A stretch of DNA of 64,000 bases from Bacillota bacterium (GTDB taxonomy: Bacteria; Actinomycetota; Aquicultoria; Aquicultorales; Aquicultoraceae): NCBI GenBank assembly GCA_023511485.1, contig JAIMBH010000001.1, forward strand, positions 123,439 to 187,438. The letters are read 5' to 3'. Shown here piece by piece: positions 9,037 to 17,400 of the stretch (its first letter is position 1; each line of letters starts with the position of its first letter). Both the position numbers and the translations under genes were made by a program. The notes under the pieces were generated by a model that had not been told where the DNA came from, made no database searches, and saw only the letters and a list, made by a program, of their open reading frames with translations.

Positions 9037-10191
9037 TTACGGATCAATCCGCTTTACGAATACCTGTGCGTCCTTCTCTAGTTTTAAAATAGTTCCGCCC
9101 TTTTTAGGATTCCTCTCTTCGTCAAAACTAAACGTGCCGGTAACTCCCTTAAAACCGCGGATGGTGGCAAGTGCATCCCTTATTTTCTTGGGATCGTCGG
9201 AATTTGCGCGTTTGATGGCCTCAATGACAAGCGATATTGCATCGTAACTGAGTGCAGCTGATGGCCCAGGCTTATTTCCATAATCCGACTGGTATAGATC
9301 GACAAACTCTTGCACCCTCGCATCGGGGTCTTCAGGGGAGAAATGAGCCGTAAAATAACTTCCGACCGCCACATCGCCGGCAATCTTAAGCAAGTTCTCA
9401 CCATTCCAGAGGTCGGTTCCTAAAAACGTGCACTTAATACCCTTCTCCGCTACTTGCTTCATAATAAGGCCTGCTTTGTCTTCAAAATCAGGAAGCAGTA
9501 TAACTTCTGGGCTTGTCTTTGCAACTTCATTTACTTGCGCGGTAAAATCTGTGGCATTGATGTCATATACCTGCACACTTTCCACTTTGCCGCCAAGCTT
9601 TTCAAACTCTTGTTTGAAATTATCAATTAAATCTTTGGCGCCCGGGTCTCCACTATTGTAGATTGCGGCCGCTTTTTTTAATTTGAGGTCACGTTCGGTG
9701 AAACGGGCCAATACGGTGCCCTGATATTTATCTACGTAGCAAGCCCTGAAGACGTAACTCCCTATCTGCGTGATATTGGGCTCTGAGGCACGGATCGCTA
9801 TCATGGGTACACCGAGCCTGTTTGCATAGGGACCAGCACTTATTGCAGATTGATTTGTATAGGGCCCTACAATGGCCGATACCTTTTGCACTTGGGCAAA
9901 CTGTGCAGCAATACTGGCTGCAACGTTTTCGTTTGATGAATCATCACCCGGAAAAATCTCTATCTTGCGGCCGAGGACCCCGCCTTTAGAATTAACGTCG
10001 TCTACGGCAAGGTCAATAGCGTTCTTGCACAGTAACCCGTAGTTTTCAAGTTCTCCCTTCATTGGTAAGATCAGGCCTATTTTGATTGGTTTTTCAAAAC
10101 CACCCTGAGGTGGTACGGGCTTTGAACACCCTGACGAGGCAAGAGCAAGCAAAAATATTGCGGTAACTAGAAAAATCAAACGTTTCGACAC
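9037..10191 (-). CDS. Branched-chain-amino-acid-type ABC substrate-binding lipoprotein
   Basis: Extracytoplasmic ligand-binding protein of the LivJ/receptor family (Peripla_BP_6), expected to feed an ABC importer of amino acids or similar small ligands. The signal peptide ends in the lipobox-like ASSGC near residue 22. The mature part shows IKIGLILPMKGELENYG, a VDDVNSKGGVLGRKIE motif and GPYTNQSAISAGP, all family hallmarks. 384 residues is normal. GTG start at 10191 with AGGAGG seven bases before. No permease or ATPase gene is adjacent, so its partners must lie elsewhere or it acts as a sensor subunit. The exact ligand cannot be read from the sequence. Confidence 0.9.
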   Translation of the reverse strand: MSKRLIFLVTAIFLLALASSGCSKPVPPQGGFEKPIKIGLILPMKGELENYGLLCKNAIDLAVDDVNSKGGVLGRKIEIFPGDDSSNENVAASIAAQFAQVQKVSAIVGPYTNQSAISAGPYANRLGVPMIAIRASEPNITQIGSYVFRACYVDKYQGTVLARFTERDLKLKKAAAIYNSGDPGAKDLIDNFKQEFEKLGGKVESVQVYDINATDFTAQVNEVAKTSPEVILLPDFEDKAGLIMKQVAEKGIKCTFLGTDLWNGENLLKIAGDVAVGSYFTAHFSPEDPDARVQEFVDLYQSDYGNKPGPSAALSYDAISLVIEAIKRANSDDPKKIRDALATIRGFKGVTGTFSFDEERNPKKGGTILKLEKDAQVFVKRIDP

Positions 10192-10243
10192 AGCGCCTCC
10201 TAATCCGATTTGTTATATTTGCTATACAGTATAAGCATAAAGC

Positions 10244-10263
10244 CCATGCGCTTTACCGCATGG
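10244..10263 (-). terminator. Possible terminator after the LysE-family gene
   Basis: CCATGCG (10244-10250) pairs with CGCATGG (10257-10263) around a 6-base loop. On the minus strand the stem is followed by GCTTTATGCTT, only moderately T-rich. It lies between the LysE-type gene and the binding-protein gene, so it could end the former or lie in the leader of the latter. Confidence 0.4.
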
Positions 10264-10340
10264 TCAACCATGATTCGATTTTTTATGATACGCCGGGTAA
10301 ATTTATAAGTCAAAACACCGGTTGCTGAATATGTTTCGGG

Positions 10341-10985
10341 TTAAAAAATCTTGAGGTTAAAGATAAAAGTTATTGACAAAAAAACCAGAAACAGACCGCA
10401 AACAAAGAGAATTCCCCGGTAAATGCGATCGGTGATAAACCTCTTCCCGGTTACCACAGCGTATGCAACCAACCCATACCATAAAAAATCCCCAAAGATA
10501 TGGCCAAAATAAAAAGACGCCAATCCAGGTATGCCATGTTTAAGTGAATCAAGAACATATTTTGCTCCAATGGTAGCCCACCAAAAAGACCAATATGGAT
10601 TGGCTATACTTGTTGTAATCCCCTGGAAAACTGAACCTACTTTTATTTGCCCATCACTCGGCCTAAAATCCAAAGAGACCTGCCCTCTATAAGCATCACT
10701 GCTTATACCATAGCCCATCCATAGCAAGAAAACGCCGCCAACTATACCTATTAATCTAGTTGCAATAGGGTTACTTAGAACTGTTAAAATTCCAAGGGTA
10801 AGACCTGCGACGAGTACAAGTTCAAGTACTGAGTGGCCTACTATAAGCATATTGGCAGCACGCTGACCTCTCCTGGCCGATTCATTTATAGCAACTGTAA
10901 GAAGCGGTCCGGGCATCATTGCGCCGGTAAGTGCAACAGCCAGTGCAGTCCAGAATATTGTAAATATTTCCAGTTCAGCCTCCAA
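10341..10985 (-). CDS. LysE/RhtB-family exporter
   Basis: Membrane exporter of amino acids or related metabolites. The 214 residues hold about six hydrophobic segments, and the N-terminal motif GAMMPGPLLTVAINESARRG is the LysE family signature. The annotated start is TTG at 10985; a GGAGG overlaps codons 1-3, so initiation at the CTG of codon 5 is possible. It faces the binding-protein gene in the same direction but is separated by 149 bp with a weak hairpin. The exported substrate is unknown. Confidence 0.88.
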   Translation of the reverse strand: MEAELEIFTIFWTALAVALTGAMMPGPLLTVAINESARRGQRAANMLIVGHSVLELVLVAGLTLGILTVLSNPIATRLIGIVGGVFLLWMGYGISSDAYRGQVSLDFRPSDGQIKVGSVFQGITTSIANPYWSFWWATIGAKYVLDSLKHGIPGLASFYFGHIFGDFLWYGLVAYAVVTGKRFITDRIYRGILFVCGLFLVFLSITFIFNLKIF

Positions 10986-11162
10986 AGGTTTTAGAATTCT
11001 CTATGTGTTTCCTAGTATAGCAAGTTAGAAAAAAGCAAGCAGCAGATAGTAAATAAATATCCTCGCTTCCTGTTAGTACTGCCAATTTGATTCATTTTGA
11101 TTAAAAATCGAACACATAAAAGGAAGGAATGTTGCAAGCGGCTGTTCTCTTAACCTTACAAA

Positions 11163-11399
11163 TTAGTTAGAAATTGTGCGCGGATACACTTGCTCGGTGC
11201 TGCCAATCTTGTTGGCATAAAAAAGCGTACAAGAAGTACAGCGTGTCTTATCGTTTCTTCTGCAGCAAGGTACATTTACTACTTCCCAGCAGTTCAGTCC
11301 CTCTTTATAGGCATTGCAGTTATGATAATGGCTTGCCGGACACTTCCTTAGGTCTGAGCAGGAGTTTTTTCTTCTATCGTGAAGACTATATACGTTCAT
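11163..11399 (-). CDS. Small cysteine-rich protein with CW-type motif
   Basis: A 78-residue soluble protein with ten cysteines in the pattern C-x5-C, then CNAY, NCWE, a CC pair, and CTSC followed by LFY. The combination C-x-A-Y, N-C-W-E and C-x2-C-x2-Y recalls the two-CW cysteine modules found attached to bacterial sensor proteins, so metal or redox binding is a reasonable guess; the function is unknown. The start ATG at 11399 is fixed by a perfect GGAGGT six bases upstream; a longer reading to 11423 would include this site. It stands alone, 177 bp from the LysE-type gene. Confidence 0.75.
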   Translation of the reverse strand: MNVYSLHDRRKNSCSDLRKCPASHYHNCNAYKEGLNCWEVVNVPCCRRNDKTRCTSCTLFYANKIGSTEQVYPRTISN

Positions 11400-11570
11400 C
11401 ACGCACCTCCAGCCTACGCGCAAACAGGCTAGCCATTAAATAGTTGGCAATTCTAATTTACCACATAATGGCAAATTATGCCAGTAGTTTTTGCGGTTTT
11501 TTACGCTCTTTGCGAAAAATAGCACTATTGAAAGAAGAAGTGGTTTGTTTCTGGGCGTGTTAATCCTTAA

Positions 11571-11699
11571 TCAAAGCTTAATTTTAGAGCCCTGTTCAAG
11601 GACAACCCCGATGATCGAAAGGATGATAATTGCAAGTGTGATGAGGAATATAATGGTAAAACTTTTAATTTTATGTCCCATAAAATTCTCTTTTGCCAA
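11571..11699 (-). CDS. 42-residue single-span membrane peptide
   Basis: A short gene. It starts with TTG at 11699, seven bases after AGGAG; an in-frame ATG lies six codons later at 11681. The product has a short basic N-terminus (MAKENFMGHKIKSF), one hydrophobic helix of about 22 residues rich in Ile and Leu, and a short charged tail ending in KIKL. It has its own sigma-A-type promoter (11759-11787). Such peptides often modulate membrane complexes, but no partner can be named. Confidence rests on the ribosome binding site, promoter and coherent membrane topology. Confidence 0.6.
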   Translation of the reverse strand: MAKENFMGHKIKSFTIIFLITLAIIILSIIGVVLEQGSKIKL

Positions 11700-11758
11700 T
11701 GTATCTCTCCTGCTCATCGGCTATAAACGCACTAAGATTGCAATTATTGTTACTAACT

Positions 11759-11787
11759 ATTTTAGTCAAGCACTGAGGCTAAGTCAA
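11759..11787 (-). promoter_or_regulatory. Sigma-A-type promoter of the membrane peptide
   Basis: On the minus strand TTGACT (11782-11787), a 17-base spacer and TAAAAT (11759-11764). Five of six bases match in each hexamer. The leader to the ribosome binding site would be about 40 bases. Confidence 0.65.
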
Positions 11788-11855
11788 CGAATAATTCCTA
11801 GTTACTGGATTGGTTTAATAGAAGATAACAGCCCTTACTAGAGGGGTATCTTACG

Positions 11856-12437
11856 CTAGAATTCGCGAGCGATATCTAAAAGTGGGGCTAGGAGCGACCC
11901 GGGGGAGTTGCCGGCCTTCACCCTGGCTTTAATTACAACCGCCTGGTCCCCTTCCGCCCATCCGATTGCAGCATAAGTATCTGTATCTGTCCCAAAACTA
12001 GACATCGTTCCATTTAGCCATATCAATTGACGTCCCTGCCAGTAAGTATATCTTAACTGATAGATAGCTTCTGCCGCCTCTGTTTCGCTTCCATATTGGC
12101 TAATCGTAGCGGTAAAAGTTTCGATTTTGCTTCCCCCGTCCGTTGGCATATAAGTACGCATACTGACTTGGCCTTCGATGCTCTCCGCAATCATACTATA
12201 ACCTGATATGCTGGTAGGGAAACCCGCTGCGGCGTTCTCCTTTAGGCCAACCTGCTTGCCGCCACCTGAACTTCTCTTTTCAGGGTAGAACCTGTTTTCA
12301 GGCCTGCTAACATCAGACCCTTTAACCTGGCTATCAAGTATAAGGGCAAGTGCAATAAGGAGCACAGAAAGGCAAAAAAATGTTGCCAGCAAGATTATCG
12401 CTATGTTGGTTATTCTTGCTTTTATGCCAGAGCCCAC
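11856..12437 (-). CDS. Membrane-anchored protein of unknown function
   Basis: I do not recognise the family. The 193-residue product has a basic N-terminus, one strong hydrophobic helix at about residues 10-35 (IAIILLATFFCLSVLLIALALI), a low-complexity Gly/Lys/Ser linker, and an external domain of about 120 residues with Thr/Ser/Tyr-rich beta-like strands (SISGYSMIAE, YQLRYTYWQGRQLIW). The fold may resemble a small lipoprotein-like domain. The start GTG at 12437 is preferred because AGGGGT lies six bases upstream; an in-frame TTG at 12485 has no such site. The gene is isolated between the small peptide and the flagellar block. Confidence 0.65.
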   Translation of the reverse strand: MGSGIKARITNIAIILLATFFCLSVLLIALALILDSQVKGSDVSRPENRFYPEKRSSGGGKQVGLKENAAAGFPTSISGYSMIAESIEGQVSMRTYMPTDGGSKIETFTATISQYGSETEAAEAIYQLRYTYWQGRQLIWLNGTMSSFGTDTDTYAAIGWAEGDQAVVIKARVKAGNSPGSLLAPLLDIAREF

Positions 12438-12485
12438 CGGTTTACCCCTACGGCTAACAATATAATCTCCTGCAAATATCTGCAA

Positions 12486-12845
12486 TTATTATTCTACAGG
12501 ATTTATGTGCTCTTGGAAGCCTGAATCAGCAAACAGAGAGGGTGCCGGTAAAAATATAGACCTAGGAGTTAGAAAATAGACACGGCGATCGATAAATAGG
12601 GGGAGGAAGAGCTCGGCAGCAGGACAAACCGGAAACCCTGAAGGAGAGCTTTCAGATGAGAGTTTGAGCCCTTCCTCATGTAAAGATATCGGCATACGCA
12701 GGTAAAACCTGTATAAGATTTCAAAAAATTATGCCTCAAACGGTGTCTGGTTAAATAGTGACTGGCAAAATGTATGGCTAAAGATTTGTATCAAACCTGG
12801 TCTTTAATCTAAAGACCATGACCTGCAACCTTAATTTCTTAATCT
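12486..12845. other. 360-base gap beside fliY
   Basis: No gene is supported here. An AGGT/ACCT hairpin lies at 12700-12711, and GGTCTTTA/TAAAGACC form an 8-bp inverted repeat at 12799-12806 and 12810-12817, about 30 bases after the fliY stop. The latter lacks a T-run, so it could be an operator or a weak terminator for the fliY transcript. Confidence 0.4.
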
Positions 12846-13925
12846 TTAGATGCTCTCAAGCCTAGCCCTAGGGCTCAATATTTCAGTAATCCTTATACCG
12901 AAGTTATCATCGATGACAACAACCTCTCCACGCGCTATAACTTTGCCGTTGACCAAGAACTCAACGGGCTCTGACGCTAATTTATCAAGTTCGATTACAG
13001 AGCCCTTTGATAGCCTTAGAATCTCCTCTATCGACATCTGTGTCTTGCCAAGTTCAATGGAGGCATCAAGCATTACGTCCAGTAGGAGTGATATGTTATT
13101 GTTGCCGCTTGCAGCATTTCCAGCATCCAGTGTCCCAAATTTTGCCGGCTGCGTACCCTGTGGAACCTCCCGAACCCGGGGTGATTCCTCTATGCTTGAG
13201 CTATAATTCTCCTCGTCTTCTTCAAGCCCAATATTCTGCCCAAAGTCAGATTCTGGTGCTTCAAGAGCACTTTCGCCCGCATCGTTTTGTATTCCCGGCG
13301 AACCTGCTTCAGCAGCCGATTGGTCGCTAAGCAAAATACCGATCATCTGCCTGCTTAAATCGCTTGGAAGCAGAAAACCTGTGTCAACAGCACCGTCTGG
13401 TAGTTTAAGCCCAGTTACCACACTTAAAAGGTTGCCATCTGGATACAAAAAGCCAATGCTACTAAAATCTGATGCATCCTGCAGCACGACTATATCGGTT
13501 ATAGAACAATCAATATCATACCCCATACCCTGCGAAATATTTACCATTGCCTCAGATATAGCACCGCCGATAATTTCTTTAAGGCCCTCAAGGATAACCT
13601 CATCGTCTGCCCCAACTTCCTTAGCATCATCAGGAATCGCTAGATCAAAGATTTTAGGCAAGCCGTCTCCGTTTATGAACATAAAGAAGCTACCATCTAC
13701 TGCCTGCCGGCAGGTAAGCTGGACAAGTAAGACAGGAGTAGCAACTATATTAGCGACTTCAGAAAGCTCTAATGCATTGACCGTTGAGGAATCCATGCCG
13801 ACACTTTCGCTAAGCCTATCTCCTAGAGCCTTGGCAAAAGATGCCGTTATTAAATCACATATCTCACCAATTGCGCTTTTTTCTATTTCTGAGAGCTCTA
13901 CTACATCTGGTTTTTCGTCGTTCAT
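12846..13925 (-). CDS. fliY: Flagellar switch protein FliY/FliN (CheC-like plus SpoA domain)
   Basis: Part of the switch complex (C-ring) that sets rotation direction. The first 200 residues resemble CheC; a long acidic linker follows (about 205-270), then a FliN-type SpoA domain (about 275-350, with LLLDVMLDASIELGKT and VNGKVIARGEVVVID). In true CheC/FliY phosphatases each half carries a Glu-x2-Asn pair; here the first half reads EICD and the second EIIG, so both asparagines look lost and phosphatase activity may be gone. ATG at 13925 after AAGGAG, which overlaps the fliM stop. It is the last gene of the flbD-fliL-fliM-fliY run. Confidence 0.93.
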   Translation of the reverse strand: MNDEKPDVVELSEIEKSAIGEICDLITASFAKALGDRLSESVGMDSSTVNALELSEVANIVATPVLLVQLTCRQAVDGSFFMFINGDGLPKIFDLAIPDDAKEVGADDEVILEGLKEIIGGAISEAMVNISQGMGYDIDCSITDIVVLQDASDFSSIGFLYPDGNLLSVVTGLKLPDGAVDTGFLLPSDLSRQMIGILLSDQSAAEAGSPGIQNDAGESALEAPESDFGQNIGLEEDEENYSSSIEESPRVREVPQGTQPAKFGTLDAGNAASGNNNISLLLDVMLDASIELGKTQMSIEEILRLSKGSVIELDKLASEPVEFLVNGKVIARGEVVVIDDNFGIRITEILSPRARLESI

Positions 13926-13936
13926 AGGGCAACTCC

Positions 13937-14920
13937 TTAAGTAGCTACTTTAGTGGTCTTTACTGCCAGCCTCTTTCCAATTATTCCGGGCTGGGCATAG
14001 AACTTAACTTTGTTATTAACCAAAACCCGAACGTCATGGTTGGCCGGGGTATCCAGCTGAATCGAATCGCCCGGCTTTAGTTGAAGTAAGTCCTTGACAC
14101 TTATTTTAGTCCGTCCTAATTCGATTGAAACAGGCAGCTGCACCTGATTTAAATTTTCGCGTATCTTCCTGTTCTCAGCATTGTCGTTGCTCTTATGTTC
14201 AAACTTTGCCGAGAACCATACCTGTCTGGTAAGCTTCGGCATGATTGTCTCAAGGGTAAGATACGGCAGACAGATGCTCATGGCTCCGGTGGCCTCACCT
14301 ATCCTTACCTCAAGGGTTGCTATAGCTACAATCTCGTTTGGAGGTACAACCTGTAGCAGTTGAGGGTTAGTCTCCAGCGACTCTATCGATGGCTCAACAT
14401 CGTGGATTTCTGACCAGGCCATCCTGAAAGCCATTAATATTCTCTCGGCAACCTTTCTTATGATAACCTGTTCTATCTCGGTTAGATCTCTAACCTTAGT
14501 CGGCTGGTCTCCCATGCCACCGAGCAGTCTATCCAGAATAAGAAAAGTAAGTTCGGGGCTTATTTCTAAAACTGCACTTCCAGGCAAACCCTTCATCTTA
14601 AAAGTAATCAAAGAGCTTGGAGTTGGAAGTGATTCGACATACTCTTCAAATGATTGCTGTTCTACAGAAGCAAGACTGAAATTAATACTCTGGCGAACAT
14701 AGACAAATAGAGCTGTTTTAAGATGACGCGAGAAGCCCTCATAGATCAACTCCATCGTGCTTAGATGGCTTTTTGAGAATTTGTCGGGATGCCGAAAGTT
14801 GTAGATGCGGACATGCTTTGCACTGGAAGGCATCGCCGAAGCTTCTTCTTCAAAGCTCTCCGATTGCCCCGCAGTAGACAAAAGTGCATTAATTTCCTCT
14901 TGTGTAAGCGTTCCGGCCAT
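13937..14920 (-). CDS. fliM: Flagellar motor switch protein FliM
   Basis: FliM receives phosphorylated CheY and transmits it to the rotor. The N-terminal CheY-binding peptide LTQEEINALLS is intact at residues 5-15. A CheC-like middle domain (about 45-235) and a SpoA C-terminal domain (about 260-320, with VSIELGRTKISVKDLL) follow. 327 residues is normal. ATG at 14920 follows AGGAG. The gene is immediately upstream of fliY, with the fliY ribosome binding site overlapping its end. Confidence 0.97.
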   Translation of the reverse strand: MAGTLTQEEINALLSTAGQSESFEEEASAMPSSAKHVRIYNFRHPDKFSKSHLSTMELIYEGFSRHLKTALFVYVRQSINFSLASVEQQSFEEYVESLPTPSSLITFKMKGLPGSAVLEISPELTFLILDRLLGGMGDQPTKVRDLTEIEQVIIRKVAERILMAFRMAWSEIHDVEPSIESLETNPQLLQVVPPNEIVAIATLEVRIGEATGAMSICLPYLTLETIMPKLTRQVWFSAKFEHKSNDNAENRKIRENLNQVQLPVSIELGRTKISVKDLLQLKPGDSIQLDTPANHDVRVLVNNKVKFYAQPGIIGKRLAVKTTKVAT

Positions 14921-14952
14921 AATAAACTCCTACTATATCTATGGTAAGATTC

Positions 14953-15504
14953 TTACTGCATAATGAACGTTGTAAAGTAGACACGTTCAATTTTACCATA
15001 GCCAAGTAGAGAGTCTACCGCCTTTTTAATCTCAATCTTAAGCTTTTCTCTTCCTGCCGTATCCGAGATATCATCCATCGATTTAGATGACAAAATTGTT
15101 ATTATTTTATCGTTGATTTGTGGCTTTCTTTCCTTTAGCTCATTCTCAAGCTCGGTGTTTTTGCTATCGATCTCAAAAGCTATCGCAGTCTGCAGGTAAT
15201 TTTGACCGCCAACAAGATTAACTGTAAACGGGTCAAGAGTAATAAATTTTCCTAATTCCTTCTTTTTGGCCTGCTCTTCTTCCTTCTTTGTAGCAGCATT
15301 ACCCTGAGCGACTTTAGTTATAACTAAAGCACTCCCAACCGCCAGGACAGACACCATAATAATCAGGATAGGTATCCTAAAAATCCTTAATTTAGAAATC
15401 ATACCAGAACCCCTGCCGGCTTTGCCTTCTTTTTGAGACTCAGTCGGTTCGGCTTCTATAATCTCCTTTTCGTTTACTTTACTTACAGCTTTTTCTTCCG
15501 CCAT
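14953..15504 (-). CDS. fliL: Flagellar basal body-associated protein FliL
   Basis: FliL surrounds the stator at the membrane and supports torque. A charged N-terminal stretch of about 45 residues is followed by a single membrane helix (about 47-66, IPILIIMVSVLAVG), then the periplasm-facing domain with FITLDPFTVNL and the LKIEIKKAVDSLLG region near the C-terminus. The start ATG at 15504 has AAGGGG seven bases upstream; the ATG six bases earlier is too close to that site. 183 residues is normal. motA and motB, often neighbours, are absent. Confidence 0.93.
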   Translation of the reverse strand: MAEEKAVSKVNEKEIIEAEPTESQKEGKAGRGSGMISKLRIFRIPILIIMVSVLAVGSALVITKVAQGNAATKKEEEQAKKKELGKFITLDPFTVNLVGGQNYLQTAIAFEIDSKNTELENELKERKPQINDKIITILSSKSMDDISDTAGREKLKIEIKKAVDSLLGYGKIERVYFTTFIMQ

Positions 15505-15619
15505 GAACATACCCCTTGCAGATTTCTAAATATTAAGCACGTGTGGCTTTAATAATGAATGAAATTTTACTGGTGCTTTAGTGTTTTTTGATAGTTCTTT
15601 GAAGGATGGTTCGAAGATG

Positions 15620-15859
15620 CTAAGATGCTTTATGCTCCTCTGTGTGGCAGGCATGGTCTGTATATACTATAAGCCTTGGGCCACCTGCTTCCTGATAGTG
15701 CTCGACCACTTTTTTTGTTATTTCTTCGGGCGTTTCCCTGACCATAAACTTCTTGTTATTGATGAGAGTTACTACAGTATCTGGATTGGCTTCCACGACC
15801 TCTATTAAATTTGCGTTAATTGTAAATTCGCTTCCGTCAAGACGCGTAAGTTTTACCAC
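15620..15859 (-). CDS. flbD: Flagellar protein FlbD
   Basis: Small FlbD-family protein (79 residues) found in many Gram-positive flagellar operons; its biochemical role is not settled. It shows the family motif MVKLTRLDGSEFTINANLIE and VETPEEI-like central residues, with a less conserved tail. GTG start at 15859 after GGGG. It is the first gene of the flbD-fliL-fliM-fliY run. A sigma-28-like site lies about 80 bases upstream. The 115-base gap to fliL holds nothing obvious. Confidence 0.9.
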   Translation of the reverse strand: MVKLTRLDGSEFTINANLIEVVEANPDTVVTLINNKKFMVRETPEEITKKVVEHYQEAGGPRLIVYTDHACHTEEHKAS

Positions 15860-15939
15860 AATTTACCCCGAAATGATCTTTTTACCGTAATTCCTGGCAG
15901 CGTATATACTAAAAGCTAAACTTTTTCTTACGGTTATTT

Positions 15940-15966
15940 TTATCGGCAGATTGGTAGCTCTACCTT
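15940..15966 (-). promoter_or_regulatory. Sigma-28-like promoter upstream of flbD
   Basis: GCCGATAA on the minus strand (15940-15947), a perfect sigma-28 minus-10 element, with an imperfect minus-35 AAGGTAGA at 15959-15966. Spacing is 11 bases. The minus-10 match is strong and the minus-35 weak. Confidence 0.55.
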
Positions 15967-15981
15967 AGCAAAAATAAAGTA

Positions 15982-16011
15982 AAATAGGGGCTTCTATGGA
16001 AGCCCCTATTT
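15982..16011 (-). terminator. Terminator of the hook-basal-body operon after flgE
   Basis: A perfect 13-bp stem (15982-15994 with 15999-16011) with a 4-base loop. On the minus strand it ends in CCCCTATTTTACTTTATTTTTG, so it has a T-rich tail. It lies about 60 bases after the flgE stop and separates that operon from flbD. Confidence 0.9.
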
Positions 16012-16072
16012 GAGTTAAACTATGCCACTTTAGCCGTTGATATGGCAATTTTAGCCTACCAATGGGCCGTTA

Positions 16073-17323
16073 CTACCGCTTGAGATTTACCAGTTCCTGA
16101 AGCATTTCATCAGACGTGCTAATGATTCTCGAGTTGGCCTGAAAACCGCGCTGCGTGACGATCATGCTGGTAAACTCGCGGGACAGATCAACGTTTGCCA
16201 TCTCTAGTGAGCCAGCTACCAGGGTTCCGGTCGCACCTTCCGCCGGAGCACCGTAGTGAAGCTCTCCGGAGTTATTGGATTGCCTGAACATTGATTGGCC
16301 TGACTTCATTAAACCCGCTGGGTTTCCGAACATGCCAAGGGCAATCCTTGCAAGCGGCTTGTTCATGCCGTTTGTAAATGTGCCGGTAATAGTACCATCA
16401 ACGCCGATGAAGAAGTTCTCAAGAACACCCATCGGAAAGCCATCCTGATATTCGGCTTTAACATCGGATTTGTTCGCTGCAAACTGGATCGTCTTAGTAA
16501 AATCAAGTACGATGTCCTGGTTGGGTGCTGCGCCGCCACCCGGATCGACATTTAATGTTGGCGTTCCGCCTGTATTAATCGTGCCGTCTGGGTTATATGT
16601 GATTGTTCCGGTGTCGCCGCTATTTAGAACGATAGTATCACCAGCCTGCGGCAAAACGTCATACTGCCATGTGTTGTCCGCTGTTTTTGTAAAGGTTATT
16701 GTCAGGTAGTGGGCTACGCCTAGAGAATCATACACTTGGCGTGTCGTGGTTGCGGTGGTACCAAGAGATGCATCAGCATCAAGATTGCCTGTAAAAGTAA
16801 CGCGGCCTGTAGCCTGAGAGATGCTTAATTGCCCTACCGGAACGTTAATATGGGTTGGATCCATACCGGTATCGATCTGCCCCGGCTTTGTTGAGTTATT
16901 ATCCACCATCCAGCCCATCACATAGTATCCTGTTGCTGGGTCTACCAGGTCCTTCATTAAGTTAAGATCAAACGCGCCAACCCTAGTGTACACCTGGCCT
17001 TGGCCTGTATCCAGAACAAAAAAACCGTCACCCTGGATGGCTATATCGGTTGCCTTACCAGTTGATTCAAGCGACCCCTGGGTCATCAGTGTATCTATCG
17101 AGCGGACCATCATACCAAGGCCGGCCTGTTGCGGGTTTGAGCCACCGAGAGTTGCCGATGGGGCGCTTGCAGACCTTATAGTCTCATAAATCATATCCTG
17201 AAACGTTACACGGCTCGACTTAAAACCAACCGTATTTACGTTAGCAATGTTGTTTCCAATAACATCCATTCTTATCTGGTGGTTTCTTAAACCAGAAACC
17301 GCACTAAACATTGAGCGCATCAT
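16073..17323 (-). CDS. flgE: Flagellar hook protein FlgE
   Basis: FlgE polymerises into the hook joining rod and filament. The N-terminus MMRSMFSAVSGLRNHQ and the NNIANVNTVGFKSSRVTFQDM motif are typical, and the C-terminus ends with SNVDLSREFTSMIVTQRGFQANSR-like conserved helix. 416 residues is a normal, lightly decorated hook protein; the surface domain is Gly/Asp/Thr rich. ATG at 17323 follows GGGAGG. The 139-base leader upstream contains a copy of the two-hairpin RNA element (17401-17453). It is the last gene before a strong terminator. Confidence 0.96.
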   Translation of the reverse strand: MMRSMFSAVSGLRNHQIRMDVIGNNIANVNTVGFKSSRVTFQDMIYETIRSASAPSATLGGSNPQQAGLGMMVRSIDTLMTQGSLESTGKATDIAIQGDGFFVLDTGQGQVYTRVGAFDLNLMKDLVDPATGYYVMGWMVDNNSTKPGQIDTGMDPTHINVPVGQLSISQATGRVTFTGNLDADASLGTTATTTRQVYDSLGVAHYLTITFTKTADNTWQYDVLPQAGDTIVLNSGDTGTITYNPDGTINTGGTPTLNVDPGGGAAPNQDIVLDFTKTIQFAANKSDVKAEYQDGFPMGVLENFFIGVDGTITGTFTNGMNKPLARIALGMFGNPAGLMKSGQSMFRQSNNSGELHYGAPAEGATGTLVAGSLEMANVDLSREFTSMIVTQRGFQANSRIISTSDEMLQELVNLKR

Positions 17324-17400
17324 AGCGCATCTACCTCCCTAATTACCTTCATTCGTAGTTAAATTAATTGTAAGTTAGCCCCATGGTGAACTGGATATCC

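Noticed and set aside
11491..11841. A 116-codon plus-strand frame
   Set aside because: It overlaps the better-supported 42-residue minus-strand membrane peptide and its promoter, and has no ribosome binding site.
12489..12695. A 68-codon open frame on the minus strand after fliY
   Set aside because: No ribosome binding site, hydrophobic and Pro/Leu-rich without domain logic, and no family resemblance; most likely chance.
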